64,000 nt of DNA from Paenarthrobacter sp. DKR-5. Lineage in GTDB: Bacteria; Actinomycetota; Actinomycetes; Actinomycetales; Micrococcaceae. Below, one piece after another: positions 19,176-27,222 of the stretch (the first letter of the stretch is position 1; each line of letters starts with the position of its first letter). The DNA is taken from positions 248,001 through 312,000 of the forward strand of contig NZ_JAHBOI010000005.1 in the NCBI RefSeq assembly GCF_018531425.1, read 5' to 3'. The notes beneath the pieces are model-generated. The model had not been told where the DNA came from. It saw only the letters and a program-made list of their open reading frames with translations, and did not search any database. The position numbers and the translations under genes are program-made.

Positions 19176-20195
19176 ATGAGCGCAGCAGCAGGGCATATCC
19201 GGGAGTACTTCCGGGTGGGGCCGGCGAACCGTGACCATCTGCCCGCCCTGCGCGTGGCGATCGGCGTGGCTGTTCCGCTGCTGACGCTGCTGGCGATTGA
19301 CCGCACGGACTTGGCGATCTACGCGATCTTCGGCGCCTTCACCGGGATCTACGGCCGGGGTGAAACCCATCAGCGCAGGCTCGGACACCAACTGCGGGCC
19401 GGGTCGCTGCTGCTGGCCAACGTCCTGGCTGGAATCGGCCTCTCTCTGGCGCACCCGGGCCCATGGGCGTTGGTCTGCGTGATCGCCGTCGCCACGGCCG
19501 CTGACTCGCTCCTGGCGGACGCGCTGCGGCTGCGGCCGTCGGGTCCGTTCTTTGCCCTGTTCGCGCTCGCCGCCTGCGCCTCCATCCCGCTCTCGGCCCC
19601 GGCGTGGCAGGCCGCGGCCGCCTGCCTGGCGTCCCTGCTGCTCTCCGTCGTGATCGGTTTCGCCGGCTGGCTCCGCCACCGGGTCTGGGCGGCGCGTCGC
19701 CCGCTTCCGCCGGCGGGCGGCAACGCGCGCACCCGGGCTCAGCTGATCCATGCGCTGCGCTATCTGCTCGCCGTGCTGGGGGCGGGGGTGCTCGCGCTGC
19801 TCACGGGGCTGGGCCACACCTACTGGGCGATGCTCGCGGCGGCGATTCCGTTGGCGGGCGCGAGCATGGGCAGCCGGATCAGCCGGGGCATCAGCCGCGT
19901 CGTGGGCACCTTCGCGGGCATCGGGGTGACCGCGCTGCTGCTCGTTCCGCACTTCGGCGGCTGGCAGCTGATCCTGATCGTGGTGCTGCTGCAGTTCGGA
20001 GCAGAAATGTTCGTGATCAGGCACTATGGCCTGGCGCTGCTGTTCATCACCCCGCTGGCCCTGCTGATGACCGAGCTGGCGCACCCGTCCGCCCCCGGAC
20101 CGCTCATGCTCGACAGGGGCCTGGAGACGCTCATCGGTGCCGCCGTCGGCATCGCCGTCGTCCTCGCCCTGCCCGACCGGCGCCGCGCGGCTTAA
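19176..20195 (+). CDS. FUSC family membrane protein
   Basis: A 339-residue protein with two blocks of membrane helices. It has the motif GAFTGIYGRGE in the N-terminal block and TYWAMLAAAIPLAGASMGSRISRGISRVVGTFAGIG in the second, as in the fusaric acid resistance/aromatic acid exporter superfamily (AaeB, YccS-like). In other bacteria such proteins export aromatic acids. The start at ATG 19176 has only a weak ribosome site (GTGGAAG). It is a single-gene unit between a terminator and a convergent lipoprotein gene. Confidence 0.78.
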   Translation: MSAAAGHIREYFRVGPANRDHLPALRVAIGVAVPLLTLLAIDRTDLAIYAIFGAFTGIYGRGETHQRRLGHQLRAGSLLLANVLAGIGLSLAHPGPWALVCVIAVATAADSLLADALRLRPSGPFFALFALAACASIPLSAPAWQAAAACLASLLLSVVIGFAGWLRHRVWAARRPLPPAGGNARTRAQLIHALRYLLAVLGAGVLALLTGLGHTYWAMLAAAIPLAGASMGSRISRGISRVVGTFAGIGVTALLLVPHFGGWQLILIVVLLQFGAEMFVIRHYGLALLFITPLALLMTELAHPSAPGPLMLDRGLETLIGAAVGIAVVLALPDRRRAA

Positions 20196-20212
20196 CCGCG
20201 TCCCCTCCACCT

Positions 20213-20239
20213 GAGCCGCATTCGATCAGAATGCGGCTC
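20213..20239. terminator. Bidirectional hairpin spanning the end of the lipoprotein gene
   Basis: Perfect 11-base arms 20213-20223 and 20229-20239 with loop GATCA. The stop codon of the minus-strand lipoprotein gene (20226-20228) lies in the loop, so its last codons form one arm. It can end both the FUSC gene and the lipoprotein gene. Confidence 0.7.
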
Positions 20240-21308
20240 CCTTGACGAGGGCGATGAGCTGGTCGCTGGTCTGGCTGGCGGTGGGACCGGTCGGGGAGAT
20301 CAGGATTTGCGCGGTGAAGATCGCCATGTTCCGGCCGCGGGCCACCATCAGGGACAGGTACGTGAGCGGTACGGCACTGGGCGGCCGGAGGGACTTCGGG
20401 CCGCCGGGCTCGGACCGGACGACGAGGATCGCGCTGTCTCCGACGCCTTCGATCCTCCGGCCGTCGGGCGGCACTGGCCCGGACACCAGCGAGGCACCGC
20501 CGGGGTGGGATTCGATGGAGAAGATGAGCGAGTCGGGCCCCGGCGTGCCGGGCGCGCCGAAGGTGTACCGGCAGCTGCCCTCGCCCGGAAGGACCTGAGC
20601 CCGCGTCTTCGCGCCGAACGCCTGTTTGACCGCGTCGGCGCTGAGGAAATTGCACACGGGGTTGTTTGTGGCGGCCTGCGGTCCCGCAGGGGGCGCCGAC
20701 GGGACGCTGAGCGCACTGCCGTTGCCCCACCCGGCCTCGACCGCCGCCCGGGCCAGGGCGCGGGCGGCGGCGTTGCCGTCGGGGAGCGGCCCGGTTGTCG
20801 TGGACCCGGGGATCGTGGGCGGAGGGACCAGGTAGCGCAGGTCGAGGGATTCGGTGCCGCGGACCGCTTTGAGGATGGTGTTGGCCGATGCCCCGCCGCC
20901 CTCGCCGCGGAACCATCCCGACCATTGGAAGCACGCGAAGTCGCCTATGCCCGCCACAGGCGAGCAGTCAGGGGTCCTCCTCGTTTCGGCGAGCTGCGCG
21001 GACGACGCGGGCGAGATCAACGCAACGGATATGTTGCTGAGGCCCTTGGATTTGCTCATGTAGCCGCAAAGGTACGCGGGGCTGCCCGGCGGCTTGCCCG
21101 TCTGGATCTGGCCCGTGTCCTTGAAGGCAGGGTCCACCGTGGCGGCGATCTGCGGCGTGATGAGATCACAGGCCGGATTGCCGCCGGGGGCCGTCGGCGG
21201 CCGGGACGACGACGGCGGGCTGCCGCCTTGCCCGCATGCGCTCAGGGGAACGGCGAGAACGCAGAAGCAGACGAGAACCTTCCGGGCATGGATCCGATGA
21301 GCACGCAT
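20226..21308 (-). CDS. Lipoprotein with two DUF3558-like halves
   Basis: A 360-residue exported lipoprotein. The lipobox is LSAC with the acylated cysteine at about residue 22, followed by a Gly/Pro/Ser linker. Two segments share one plan: CDLITPQIAATVDPAF...YLCGY and CNFLSADAVKQAFGAK...GSCRYTFG, each a cysteine pair about 40 residues apart, as in the DUF3558 family of actinobacterial surface lipoproteins. It thus looks like an internal duplication. ATG 21308 has GGGGAG 3 bases upstream, so I reject an upstream in-frame start at 21395. Likely substrate of Lgt encoded at 26137. Function unknown. Confidence 0.7.
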   Translation of the reverse strand: MRAHRIHARKVLVCFCVLAVPLSACGQGGSPPSSSRPPTAPGGNPACDLITPQIAATVDPAFKDTGQIQTGKPPGSPAYLCGYMSKSKGLSNISVALISPASSAQLAETRRTPDCSPVAGIGDFACFQWSGWFRGEGGGASANTILKAVRGTESLDLRYLVPPPTIPGSTTTGPLPDGNAAARALARAAVEAGWGNGSALSVPSAPPAGPQAATNNPVCNFLSADAVKQAFGAKTRAQVLPGEGSCRYTFGAPGTPGPDSLIFSIESHPGGASLVSGPVPPDGRRIEGVGDSAILVVRSEPGGPKSLRPPSAVPLTYLSLMVARGRNMAIFTAQILISPTGPTASQTSDQLIALVKGAAF

Positions 21309-21692
21309 GGTCTCCCCAGCTTTCCGAACGCCGCCCTGTCCGGTCTGAGGGCGGCCGCGATGACCGTAGGTTACGGATCCGCGGCGGGGCGCCAACAGAG
21401 GCGATGGGCCCCGGCGGGCCCGGCGGTCCCGGTAGGCGGCCGAGGTTCAGATGATGCAGGACTTCCCGCTCCTTCGGTCATTCCGCGCGGATCTGCGGGC
21501 TCTCCCGGACCGGAAACGTTCTGCCGCAACTAAAGTGCGAATGCCTGGGGCCGGGAGGGACCTCGGTCATCATTGGGGGACCGAGGTCTCTCCTGTAACG
21601 CGGTGAGCCGGTCTGGAGGTCTTGGCCACCGGGCGGCGGCGGAGAGCTGTTCAGCGAGCAAGAGTCCCGGGCGCAGGGGAGGCACTGGGCGT
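21309..21692. other. Intergenic region upstream of the lipoprotein gene (384 bases)
   Basis: Nothing with coding character was seen. A hairpin at 21559-21588 (perfect 10-base arms) lies about 105 bases past the AraC-type gene stop. The rest is GC-rich and presumably holds the lipoprotein promoter. Confidence 0.55.
21559..21588. terminator. Hairpin downstream of the AraC-type gene
   Basis: Arms GACCTCGGTC (21559-21568) and GACCGAGGTC (21579-21588) with a 10-base loop; three further pairs follow after one mismatch. It may end the AraC-type transcript or be a binding site upstream of the lipoprotein gene. Confidence 0.5.
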
Positions 21693-22709
21693 TCAGGCCC
21701 GGAGTGTTTGGCGAAGGCGGCCCAGATGACCCTCCATTACGGAGGCGTTTTCCCTCAGCTCCCGCACCCCCAGGCCCGTTGTCTCCTTCAGCGCCCTGCG
21801 CAGAGCCTGGGTGTTGGAGAAGCCGGCGCGCGCGGCGATCCAGTCAACGGGCTGATGCCGCCACTCCTGTCCAAGGAGCAGTTCCAGGGCCCGTGCCGCC
21901 CGCAGGACGCGCAGACGCGCACCTATGCCCAGCTCCTCGCCTTCGAAGAGGCTGAACAGCGTGCGCCGGGAGATGTGGAAATGCTCGGCGATCGCCTCGG
22001 CGCTTAAGTCCGCGGAGGCATAGCTTCGATCGAGATAGGCCCTGACCGCGAGGCGTCGCGCCGGTTCAAGCGACGCCGGTTCCGCAGCAACAGCGAGTAA
22101 CGAGGATGCCAGCGCGGTGACGGCAGAGCGCAGGACGGCACCTGAAGCTGCCGCGTGCGCTTCCATGCCTGCTGCTCTGCAGTTCAGAAGGACAGGCATC
22201 AGCAGGGACCGCAGAACGGGATGTTGGATAAGGTTCTCCACCTCGGCCAAGCGTTTCATGGCCTTGCCGTCCACTCCGATGCCGGTCCTGTCGACGTTGA
22301 GCTGAATGATGTGCATCCCTGCCGGAGCACGGAACGCGCCGTCACGGGAGAGGTCCAGGAACCGGATCCGCGGCGCGCTGATCGGGGCCGGTTCGCCGGA
22401 AAAGTCGTAAGTCGCTGACGGGGCCTTCACGAAGTACGCCAGGCGCAGATCGTTCAGGTCCGGGTTCGCGCCCCAGAAACCGGCCGCGGGCCCGTTGCGG
22501 AGCTCGATCAGGCTGAAGCCGGGCCCGGTGAGGCTTGCGGCGGAGGGCGAGAAGCGGAGGGAAACCGGCCCGGTTGCTTCAAGCCGCACGGGGGTGTCGA
22601 CCGCCTGGCCGTACCAGTGCCGCCAATGCTCGAACCGTTGCGACGGGCTCAGCCGCGCCGGAACGTCGTAGAGCCGTCGGAAGCCGTGGTCAGGACCCAC
22701 GTTCTTCAC
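21693..22709 (-). CDS. AraC family transcriptional regulator
   Basis: About 338 residues. The last 100 contain the double helix-turn-helix of AraC/XylS proteins (LSAEAIAEHFHISRRTLFSLFEG... then VDWIAARAGFSNTQALRRALKETTGLGVRELR). The first 200 residues resemble the AraC-binding-like domain (PF14525 type) found in regulators of aromatic or alkane use such as FeaR: SQRFEHWRHWYGQAV and a GFWGANPD stretch. GTG 22709 gives a normal family length; an ATG at 22778 would add 23 serine-rich residues. It is divergent from the STAS-like gene. The inducer is unknown. Confidence 0.8.
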   Translation of the reverse strand: MKNVGPDHGFRRLYDVPARLSPSQRFEHWRHWYGQAVDTPVRLEATGPVSLRFSPSAASLTGPGFSLIELRNGPAAGFWGANPDLNDLRLAYFVKAPSATYDFSGEPAPISAPRIRFLDLSRDGAFRAPAGMHIIQLNVDRTGIGVDGKAMKRLAEVENLIQHPVLRSLLMPVLLNCRAAGMEAHAAASGAVLRSAVTALASSLLAVAAEPASLEPARRLAVRAYLDRSYASADLSAEAIAEHFHISRRTLFSLFEGEELGIGARLRVLRAARALELLLGQEWRHQPVDWIAARAGFSNTQALRRALKETTGLGVRELRENASVMEGHLGRLRQTLRA

Positions 22710-22901
22710 TGGCCCCGTTGGGGAACTGCTGCTCTGACCATGACTGGATGATAGTTGCTTCCACGCGCAATACGACATCCCAAGGCCGCGGCAGGGACCG
22801 TGGCGGCTACCGGTAACCGCCCAGCATGTGAGACGCGCCGCTACACTACGAAGAGAGTTGCGCCGCCGGAAGGGCCGCCCAAACATCCAGCCGGGGGAGA
22901 C

Positions 22902-23330
22902 ATGGTTCAGGACCGCGAGCGCGAGATACCGCTGATGAGGGCCGCGAACGGGAAGAACACCCTGATTGTGCGAAACGGGGTCATTGAGTCGCGCTGGCGC
23001 CCCGGCTGCGCGGTTGACGTCGAGGACGCACGCGATGCCATCCGTGCCGCCGCACAGGCGAGCGAGGGACGCCCCATGCCCATGCTGTCCGAAATGACCG
23101 ACGTGGAGATCAGCCCGGCCGCGCGCTACGTGTTCGCCCAGGCCAAAGTTGTCAGCGCGATCGCCGTCCTCGGTTCCAACGTCGTTGATCAAGTCCTTGC
23201 CGCTGCCATGAACCGGCACACCGAATATCCGCACCGGTTCTTCACCTCGCGGGCCGCGGCGGAGTCCTGGCTGCAGACCCACCGGACAGACACGGAGAGC
23301 CCCGCCGCGCTCCAGGGGTCTCCCGCGTGA
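22902..23330 (+). CDS. STAS/SpoIIAA-like small protein
   Basis: A 142-residue protein whose layout (short strand LIVRNGVIESRWRPG, then VDVEDARDAIRAA, PMPMLSEMTDVEISPAARYVF, AVLGSNVVDQVLA and HRFFTSRAAAESWL) matches small actinobacterial proteins with a SpoIIAA/STAS-like fold (I believe DUF7793). Related proteins are common in Arthrobacter but uncharacterised; a role in binding ligands or partner switching is only suggested by the fold. GGGGGAGAC just before ATG 22902 fixes the start. Divergent from the AraC-type regulator, and its stop overlaps the GTG of a YciI remnant. Confidence 0.7.
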   Translation: MVQDREREIPLMRAANGKNTLIVRNGVIESRWRPGCAVDVEDARDAIRAAAQASEGRPMPMLSEMTDVEISPAARYVFAQAKVVSAIAVLGSNVVDQVLAAAMNRHTEYPHRFFTSRAAAESWLQTHRTDTESPAALQGSPA

Positions 23331-23440
23331 GGGAAGGCGCTTCCCGCGGGGACGAGCGATTCATCGCCGGCGACCCCTTCACTACCGAGGGGCTCGCTGA
23401 CCCGCGAATCCTCGAGTGGAACGCCGTCCGCTTCGACTAA
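23327..23440 (+). pseudogene. 3' remnant of a YciI (YCII-related) gene
   Basis: GTG 23327 overlaps the preceding stop (GTGA) and opens a 37-codon frame that ends at 23440. The peptide includes FIAGDPFTTEGLADP and ends ILEWNAVRFD, which is the C-terminal pattern of YCII-family proteins (DPF..aGL...i..W..v). The N-terminal 60 or so residues of that family, with the catalytic His-Asp region, are missing, since the upstream bases belong to another gene. I read this as a truncated gene; a functional micro-protein is less likely. Identification is by motif memory. Confidence 0.5.
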
Positions 23441-23488
23441 CCGGGCCCGCGTCCGTCCTGTGGGCCGAAGGAAGCAAGCGTTGCCCGT

Positions 23489-24451
23489 TCAGCGCCGGAC
23501 GGCCGCCAGTTCGTTGCCGATCCGCCGTGCCAGGTCCTCGGCTGTGTAGGACCGGGACCCCCCGTGCGCGCGCAGGAACAGCAGCTGCCCGAGGCGGAGC
23601 AGCCGCCAGTCCCGTTCCGCGGCGTGGTCGCCGTTGTCGATGGAGCGGAACACTTCCTTGTCATACAGATTCGGTTCGTTCAGGGCGCGCTGCCGGACCC
23701 GGGCGCTGATCCGGGCCTTGAAGGCGTCCTCTTCGGGCTCCTCGGAGGCGTGCAGCAACGCGTCGTAGGCGGCCGAGCGTTCGGGCTCGCCCTGTTCGGC
23801 GGTGATGTAGCTCGCCAGGGCCAGTGCGCCCTCGATGGACGCCCAGCGGCCGGGGTTGCCGTCATACGGCAGCACCGTCAGGAGGTCGGCGACCGTGAGT
23901 GCACCTTCCGGGTCCTCAAGGTCGATGTAGAGGGCGTAGGCGAGGTCGCGCAGGTCCTTCAGGCAGGCGCCGGACTTGAGGTTGACGCTCTTGGCGAGGC
24001 GGTCCGCCAGCTCCTCGATCGAGCGCTCCGCGGGGTGCCGCGCGGCCACCTCCGCGACGATGTCCTCCGGGTTGCCTTCGGGCGCGGGAATGAGCGCCAG
24101 TTCGGCAGGAGGCTGCTGCTCCGCCCCGGCTCCTGCCTCAGGGGAAACCACGGGGGCCGGGGAAGCCGCTGTCGGCGGGTTGGCCGGGGGCTCGGGCACG
24201 CTGAAGAGCACATCTGCGGGCCGGCCGGCGCCGGTTGCCACCCGGATCATGGATCCTGCGGCGATGCGCAGGCTGGAATCGTCCTCGAACGTGGCCAGCA
24301 CCAAGGCCGGGGTGCCGAAGTCGTCGTCCTGGACCTGGATCTCCCGCACCGGAGCCGAAGAAGCACCCCCAGGGGTCATCACCCGGATGCCCGGCTTTAT
24401 TTCGTCGGCCCTGATGGTCTTGCTCGCCGCGTCCACAGCATTTTCGGTCAC
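23489..24451 (-). CDS. Conserved hypothetical protein
   Basis: A 320-residue cytosolic protein with no signal peptide. Residues 12-75 form a small beta domain (IKPGIRVMTPGG...IQVQDDDFGTPALVLATFEDDSSLRIAAG) like a hint-free barrel; a Pro/Ala linker spans about 85-125; the C-terminal 190 residues are helical with TPR-like spacing (LRDLAYALYIDLEDPEGALTVADLL... WASIEGALALASYITAEQG). I do not recognise the family with certainty. GTG 24451 follows GAGG at 7 bases. Convergent with the YciI remnant; no partner gene is evident. Confidence 0.65.
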   Translation of the reverse strand: MTENAVDAASKTIRADEIKPGIRVMTPGGASSAPVREIQVQDDDFGTPALVLATFEDDSSLRIAAGSMIRVATGAGRPADVLFSVPEPPANPPTAASPAPVVSPEAGAGAEQQPPAELALIPAPEGNPEDIVAEVAARHPAERSIEELADRLAKSVNLKSGACLKDLRDLAYALYIDLEDPEGALTVADLLTVLPYDGNPGRWASIEGALALASYITAEQGEPERSAAYDALLHASEEPEEDAFKARISARVRQRALNEPNLYDKEVFRSIDNGDHAAERDWRLLRLGQLLFLRAHGGSRSYTAEDLARRIGNELAAVRR

Positions 24452-24547
24452 GTGGGAACCTCTACATCCTGTTGCCTAACCCATCCAGTATAGGAGGGCG
24501 CCGCTGCCGGCCCGCGGGGGCTGCCGGGACCGCCGTCGTGCGCGGGC

Positions 24548-25087
24548 CTACCGGCAGAGCCCGGCGAAGGCGAGTGCCTGGCGCACCAGGTCCCCGCGGC
24601 CGCCCGAAAATTCGCTTTGCACCGCGGGACTGAGCACTTCCTCCGGGCTCATCCACGTCAGCTCCAGCGCGTCCTGGCGGGGATTGCAGTCGCCGGTCAC
24701 GGGGATGATGTACGCCAGCGCGACGGCGTGTTGCCGGTCGTCGGTGTAGCCCGTCTGCGAAGGGGAGGGGAAGTACTCGGCCACCGTGAAGGGCACAGGG
24801 CTTACCGGCAGCTGCGGAAGTGCGAAGGGACCCAGGTCCTTTTCGAGGTGGCGGATCAGGGCCGCCCTGATGGTCTCGCGGTAGAGCACGCGCCCGGACA
24901 CCAGCGAGCGGACCATTGAGCCTTCCTCATCCGCCTGCAGGAGCAGGCCCACCTCGTTGACGTATCCCAGCGGATCGAGGCGCACCGGCACGGCCTCCAC
25001 ATAGATCATGGGCAGCCGGTTCCGGGCTTCATACAGGTCCTCGTCGGAAAGCCAGCCGGGGTAGGGGTCGGGAGTGCGTACGCTCAT
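24548..25087 (-). CDS. NUDIX hydrolase-fold protein (DUF4916 type)
   Basis: A 179-residue protein matching the actinobacterial DUF4916 branch of the NUDIX superfamily: WLSDEDLYEARNRLPMIYVEAVPVRLD near the start, then GLLLQADEEGSMVRSLVSGRVLYRETIRAALIRHLEKDLG. The segment RETIRAALIRHLEKDLG takes the place of the Nudix box, but the canonical REUXEE glutamates are not all there, so pyrophosphohydrolase activity is uncertain. ATG 25087 start. It stands between two unrelated minus-strand genes. Confidence 0.75.
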   Translation of the reverse strand: MSVRTPDPYPGWLSDEDLYEARNRLPMIYVEAVPVRLDPLGYVNEVGLLLQADEEGSMVRSLVSGRVLYRETIRAALIRHLEKDLGPFALPQLPVSPVPFTVAEYFPSPSQTGYTDDRQHAVALAYIIPVTGDCNPRQDALELTWMSPEEVLSPAVQSEFSGGRGDLVRQALAFAGLCR

Positions 25088-25138
25088 GCTCTTGTTTTAT
25101 CCCATGCCGGCGGCAGGGGACAGCCAGCCACTCCGGCC

Positions 25139-25618
25139 TCAGGCGACGGCGGCGGGCGGAGCGGCACCGGGCTTGGCCCCACGGCCCGCGAAGCGGCGGT
25201 AGCCGAGGAAGATGACGACGGCGAGGCCCACCGCCACCGTGATGAATGTGGTCCGCGAGTCGCCGGAGGCGAAGCCGCGCCCGACGCCGTACACCAGGGT
25301 GAACAAGCCGCCGAGCATCAGCCCGTTCGCCAGCACATTGGTCCGCCGCTCGAGGAGAAGACTGGCGCCGAGCAGCAGGACGGCGGAGGAGGCGGCAATG
25401 ATCGAGACGTTGCGGTTGTAGGGTTCCATGGCCTTCTGGTAGTCCTCCCAGGCCCGCTGCATCGTTGCTTCCTCCTCGGCGGTCGGCTTGGAGGACACGG
25501 AGACATTCGATGGCTGCGCAGGTGGCGGGTAGAACGTGTCAGTGCCCAGGCCGACGAACAGGGCCAGCATCACCCCGAGGAAGAAGGTGTAGACGATTTT
25601 GAGCACTTTGGTTTCCAT
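25139..25618 (-). CDS. Conserved membrane protein, unknown function
   Basis: A 159-residue protein with an N-terminal membrane segment (about 6-25), a 50-residue periplasmic stretch containing a charged helix (AEEEATMQRAWEDYQKAM), then three more hydrophobic segments and a basic, Ala/Pro-rich tail. No catalytic motif is seen. It is next to the DUF2231-lgt unit on the same strand, 48 bases behind. Confidence 0.6.
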   Translation of the reverse strand: METKVLKIVYTFFLGVMLALFVGLGTDTFYPPPAQPSNVSVSSKPTAEEEATMQRAWEDYQKAMEPYNRNVSIIAASSAVLLLGASLLLERRTNVLANGLMLGGLFTLVYGVGRGFASGDSRTTFITVAVGLAVVIFLGYRRFAGRGAKPGAAPPAAVA

Positions 25619-25666
25619 GCCTCATGCTACGAACGCGGCGGCCCTGCCGGTAGGGCAGGTCGGCCC

Positions 25667-26140
25667 CTACCTGCGGGTGGACCAGACCGCCATCGCGCCG
25701 CTGTCCCCGACCAGGACGATCTGAACCGTCGCAGCGATGGCGAGCACGAGGCCGAGGGCCACGGCGGCCGGCTGCACCCACCGGGCGGCGAACAGCCGGG
25801 TCCTCAGGTCCGCGACGAAGGCCGGCCGGGGCAGTTCCAGCAGCGCCAGCACGGCAAGCACGCCGCCGGCGGCGAAGACCAGCGGAGCGATGGGTCCGGC
25901 CAGCTCCGCGTGCTCAGTGATCGCCGGGTTGCTCGGCAGCGATTCCTGCAGGCCCTCGCCGCTCTGCCGGGCCAGCACCACGAAGATGAAGGCGATGACA
26001 CCGGTGATGCCGGCGAGGACCGTCATCGTCCTGCGGATCCGCTTGACGAAGATCAGCGCGGCAAAGAGCAGCATCAGCGGGACGAACACGACCGCGCCGT
26101 GCACGATGAGCGGGTGGACCGGAATGCCGTTGATGGTCAT
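25667..26140 (-). CDS. DUF2231 membrane protein
   Basis: A 157-residue protein with four membrane segments. The N-terminal MTINGIPVHPLIVHGAVVFVPL is the typical DUF2231 start, with a conserved His pair in HPLIVH. Its ATG overlaps the lgt stop by 4 bases (ATGA), so it is translated together with lgt. The family is often found near haem- or redox-related membrane genes, but its job is unknown. Confidence 0.82.
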   Translation of the reverse strand: MTINGIPVHPLIVHGAVVFVPLMLLFAALIFVKRIRRTMTVLAGITGVIAFIFVVLARQSGEGLQESLPSNPAITEHAELAGPIAPLVFAAGGVLAVLALLELPRPAFVADLRTRLFAARWVQPAAVALGLVLAIAATVQIVLVGDSGAMAVWSTRR

Positions 26141-27066
26141 GCAGATTCCTTCTTGGTCGGTTGATGCGGTTCCCCGGCGTCCTGCACGGGAAGGATCGGT
26201 TCGGTTTCGCCAGCGCCTGCCGCCGTGGAACGGGGCTTGCGGACCCGCCAGACGAAGAGCGCTGCCGACACGAGGAAGAGCAGGCCGGACACCCAGGTGT
26301 TCACGCGCAGGCCGAGGATGAGGTTCGCGTAGTCCGAGCGCATCAGTTCGAAGGCGAAGCGGCCAGCGGTGTACGCCGCGGCGTAGAGCGCGAAGACGCT
26401 GCCGGCTCCCAGGCGGTACTTGCGGTCCAGCCACAGGATGAACGCAGTGGCGGCGAAGCACCACAGGGACTCGTACAGGAAGGTTGGCTGGAAGTAGCCG
26501 AGCACCACCGGGTTTCCGGCGCTGTCGGTGACCGCTTGGGCCGCCTGCTGGTCCATCTGGTGGATCTGCAGCTTCCAGGGCAGGTCCGTCGGGTCACCGT
26601 AAAGCTCGTTGTTGAACCAGTTGCCCCAGCGGCCAATGCCCTGGGCCAGCAGCACACCCGGAGCGATGGCGTCAGCGAAGGCGATGAAGGAGACTCCGGC
26701 CCGGCGGCAGCCTATCCAGGCGCCCAGCGCGCCGAGGGCGACCGCGCCCCAGATGCCGAGACCGCCGTCCCAGATCTTGAAGGCGTCCCACGGGTTCTTG
26801 CCGGGGAAAAAATACAGCTCCGGGTCGGTGATAACGTGATAGATCCGACCGCCGATGATGCCGAACGGCACCGCCCACACGGCGACGTCGAGGACCAGCC
26901 CGTCCGCCCCTCCTCTTTCCTTCCAGCGCCTGCCCGCCAGCCAAATGGCGGCCGCGATTCCCGCAAGGATGCACAGTGCGTAGAAATGGATTGTTAAGGG
27001 CCCGAGGTGGAACCCGCTCACGGTGGGGGAGGGCAGGAACGGATCCGAGGCTGGGACAGTGGTCAT
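26137..27066 (-). CDS. lgt: Prolipoprotein diacylglyceryl transferase
   Basis: A 309-residue, seven-helix membrane enzyme that attaches diacylglycerol to the lipobox cysteine of preprolipoproteins. Key motifs are GRIYHVITDPELYF, the GGLGIWG loop (after Asp in place of the His of E. coli HGG) and the signature GRWGNWFNNELYG with the essential Asn/Arg. The C-terminal tail is charged. Several lipoproteins in this window (20226, 35953, 53957) would be its substrates. Divergent from the penicillin-binding protein gene. Confidence 0.95.
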   Translation of the reverse strand: MTTVPASDPFLPSPTVSGFHLGPLTIHFYALCILAGIAAAIWLAGRRWKERGGADGLVLDVAVWAVPFGIIGGRIYHVITDPELYFFPGKNPWDAFKIWDGGLGIWGAVALGALGAWIGCRRAGVSFIAFADAIAPGVLLAQGIGRWGNWFNNELYGDPTDLPWKLQIHQMDQQAAQAVTDSAGNPVVLGYFQPTFLYESLWCFAATAFILWLDRKYRLGAGSVFALYAAAYTAGRFAFELMRSDYANLILGLRVNTWVSGLLFLVSAALFVWRVRKPRSTAAGAGETEPILPVQDAGEPHQPTKKESA

Positions 27067-27222
27067 CAGCGGCAGATTATCAGGCTAGCCTCCAAGCTCG
27101 GTGCGAACGGGGGTCAAGCGGACGGTCCGCAGGACCGGGGCGGCTGGATCTTGGAAAATTCTCAGAGACGTCCGCAAGGATGGAAGACAGCCGACTATGG
27201 GCGGCGGGAAAGGGATGCACAC

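Noticed and set aside
21573-22007. 144-codon plus-strand frame near the AraC gene
   Set aside because: Most of it is antisense to the HTH part of the AraC-type regulator and lacks a ribosome site or motif.
24509-24548. 8-base GC inverted repeat with a 24-base loop after the NUDIX gene
   Set aside because: The loop is long and the arms are simple GC sequence, likely by chance in this composition.
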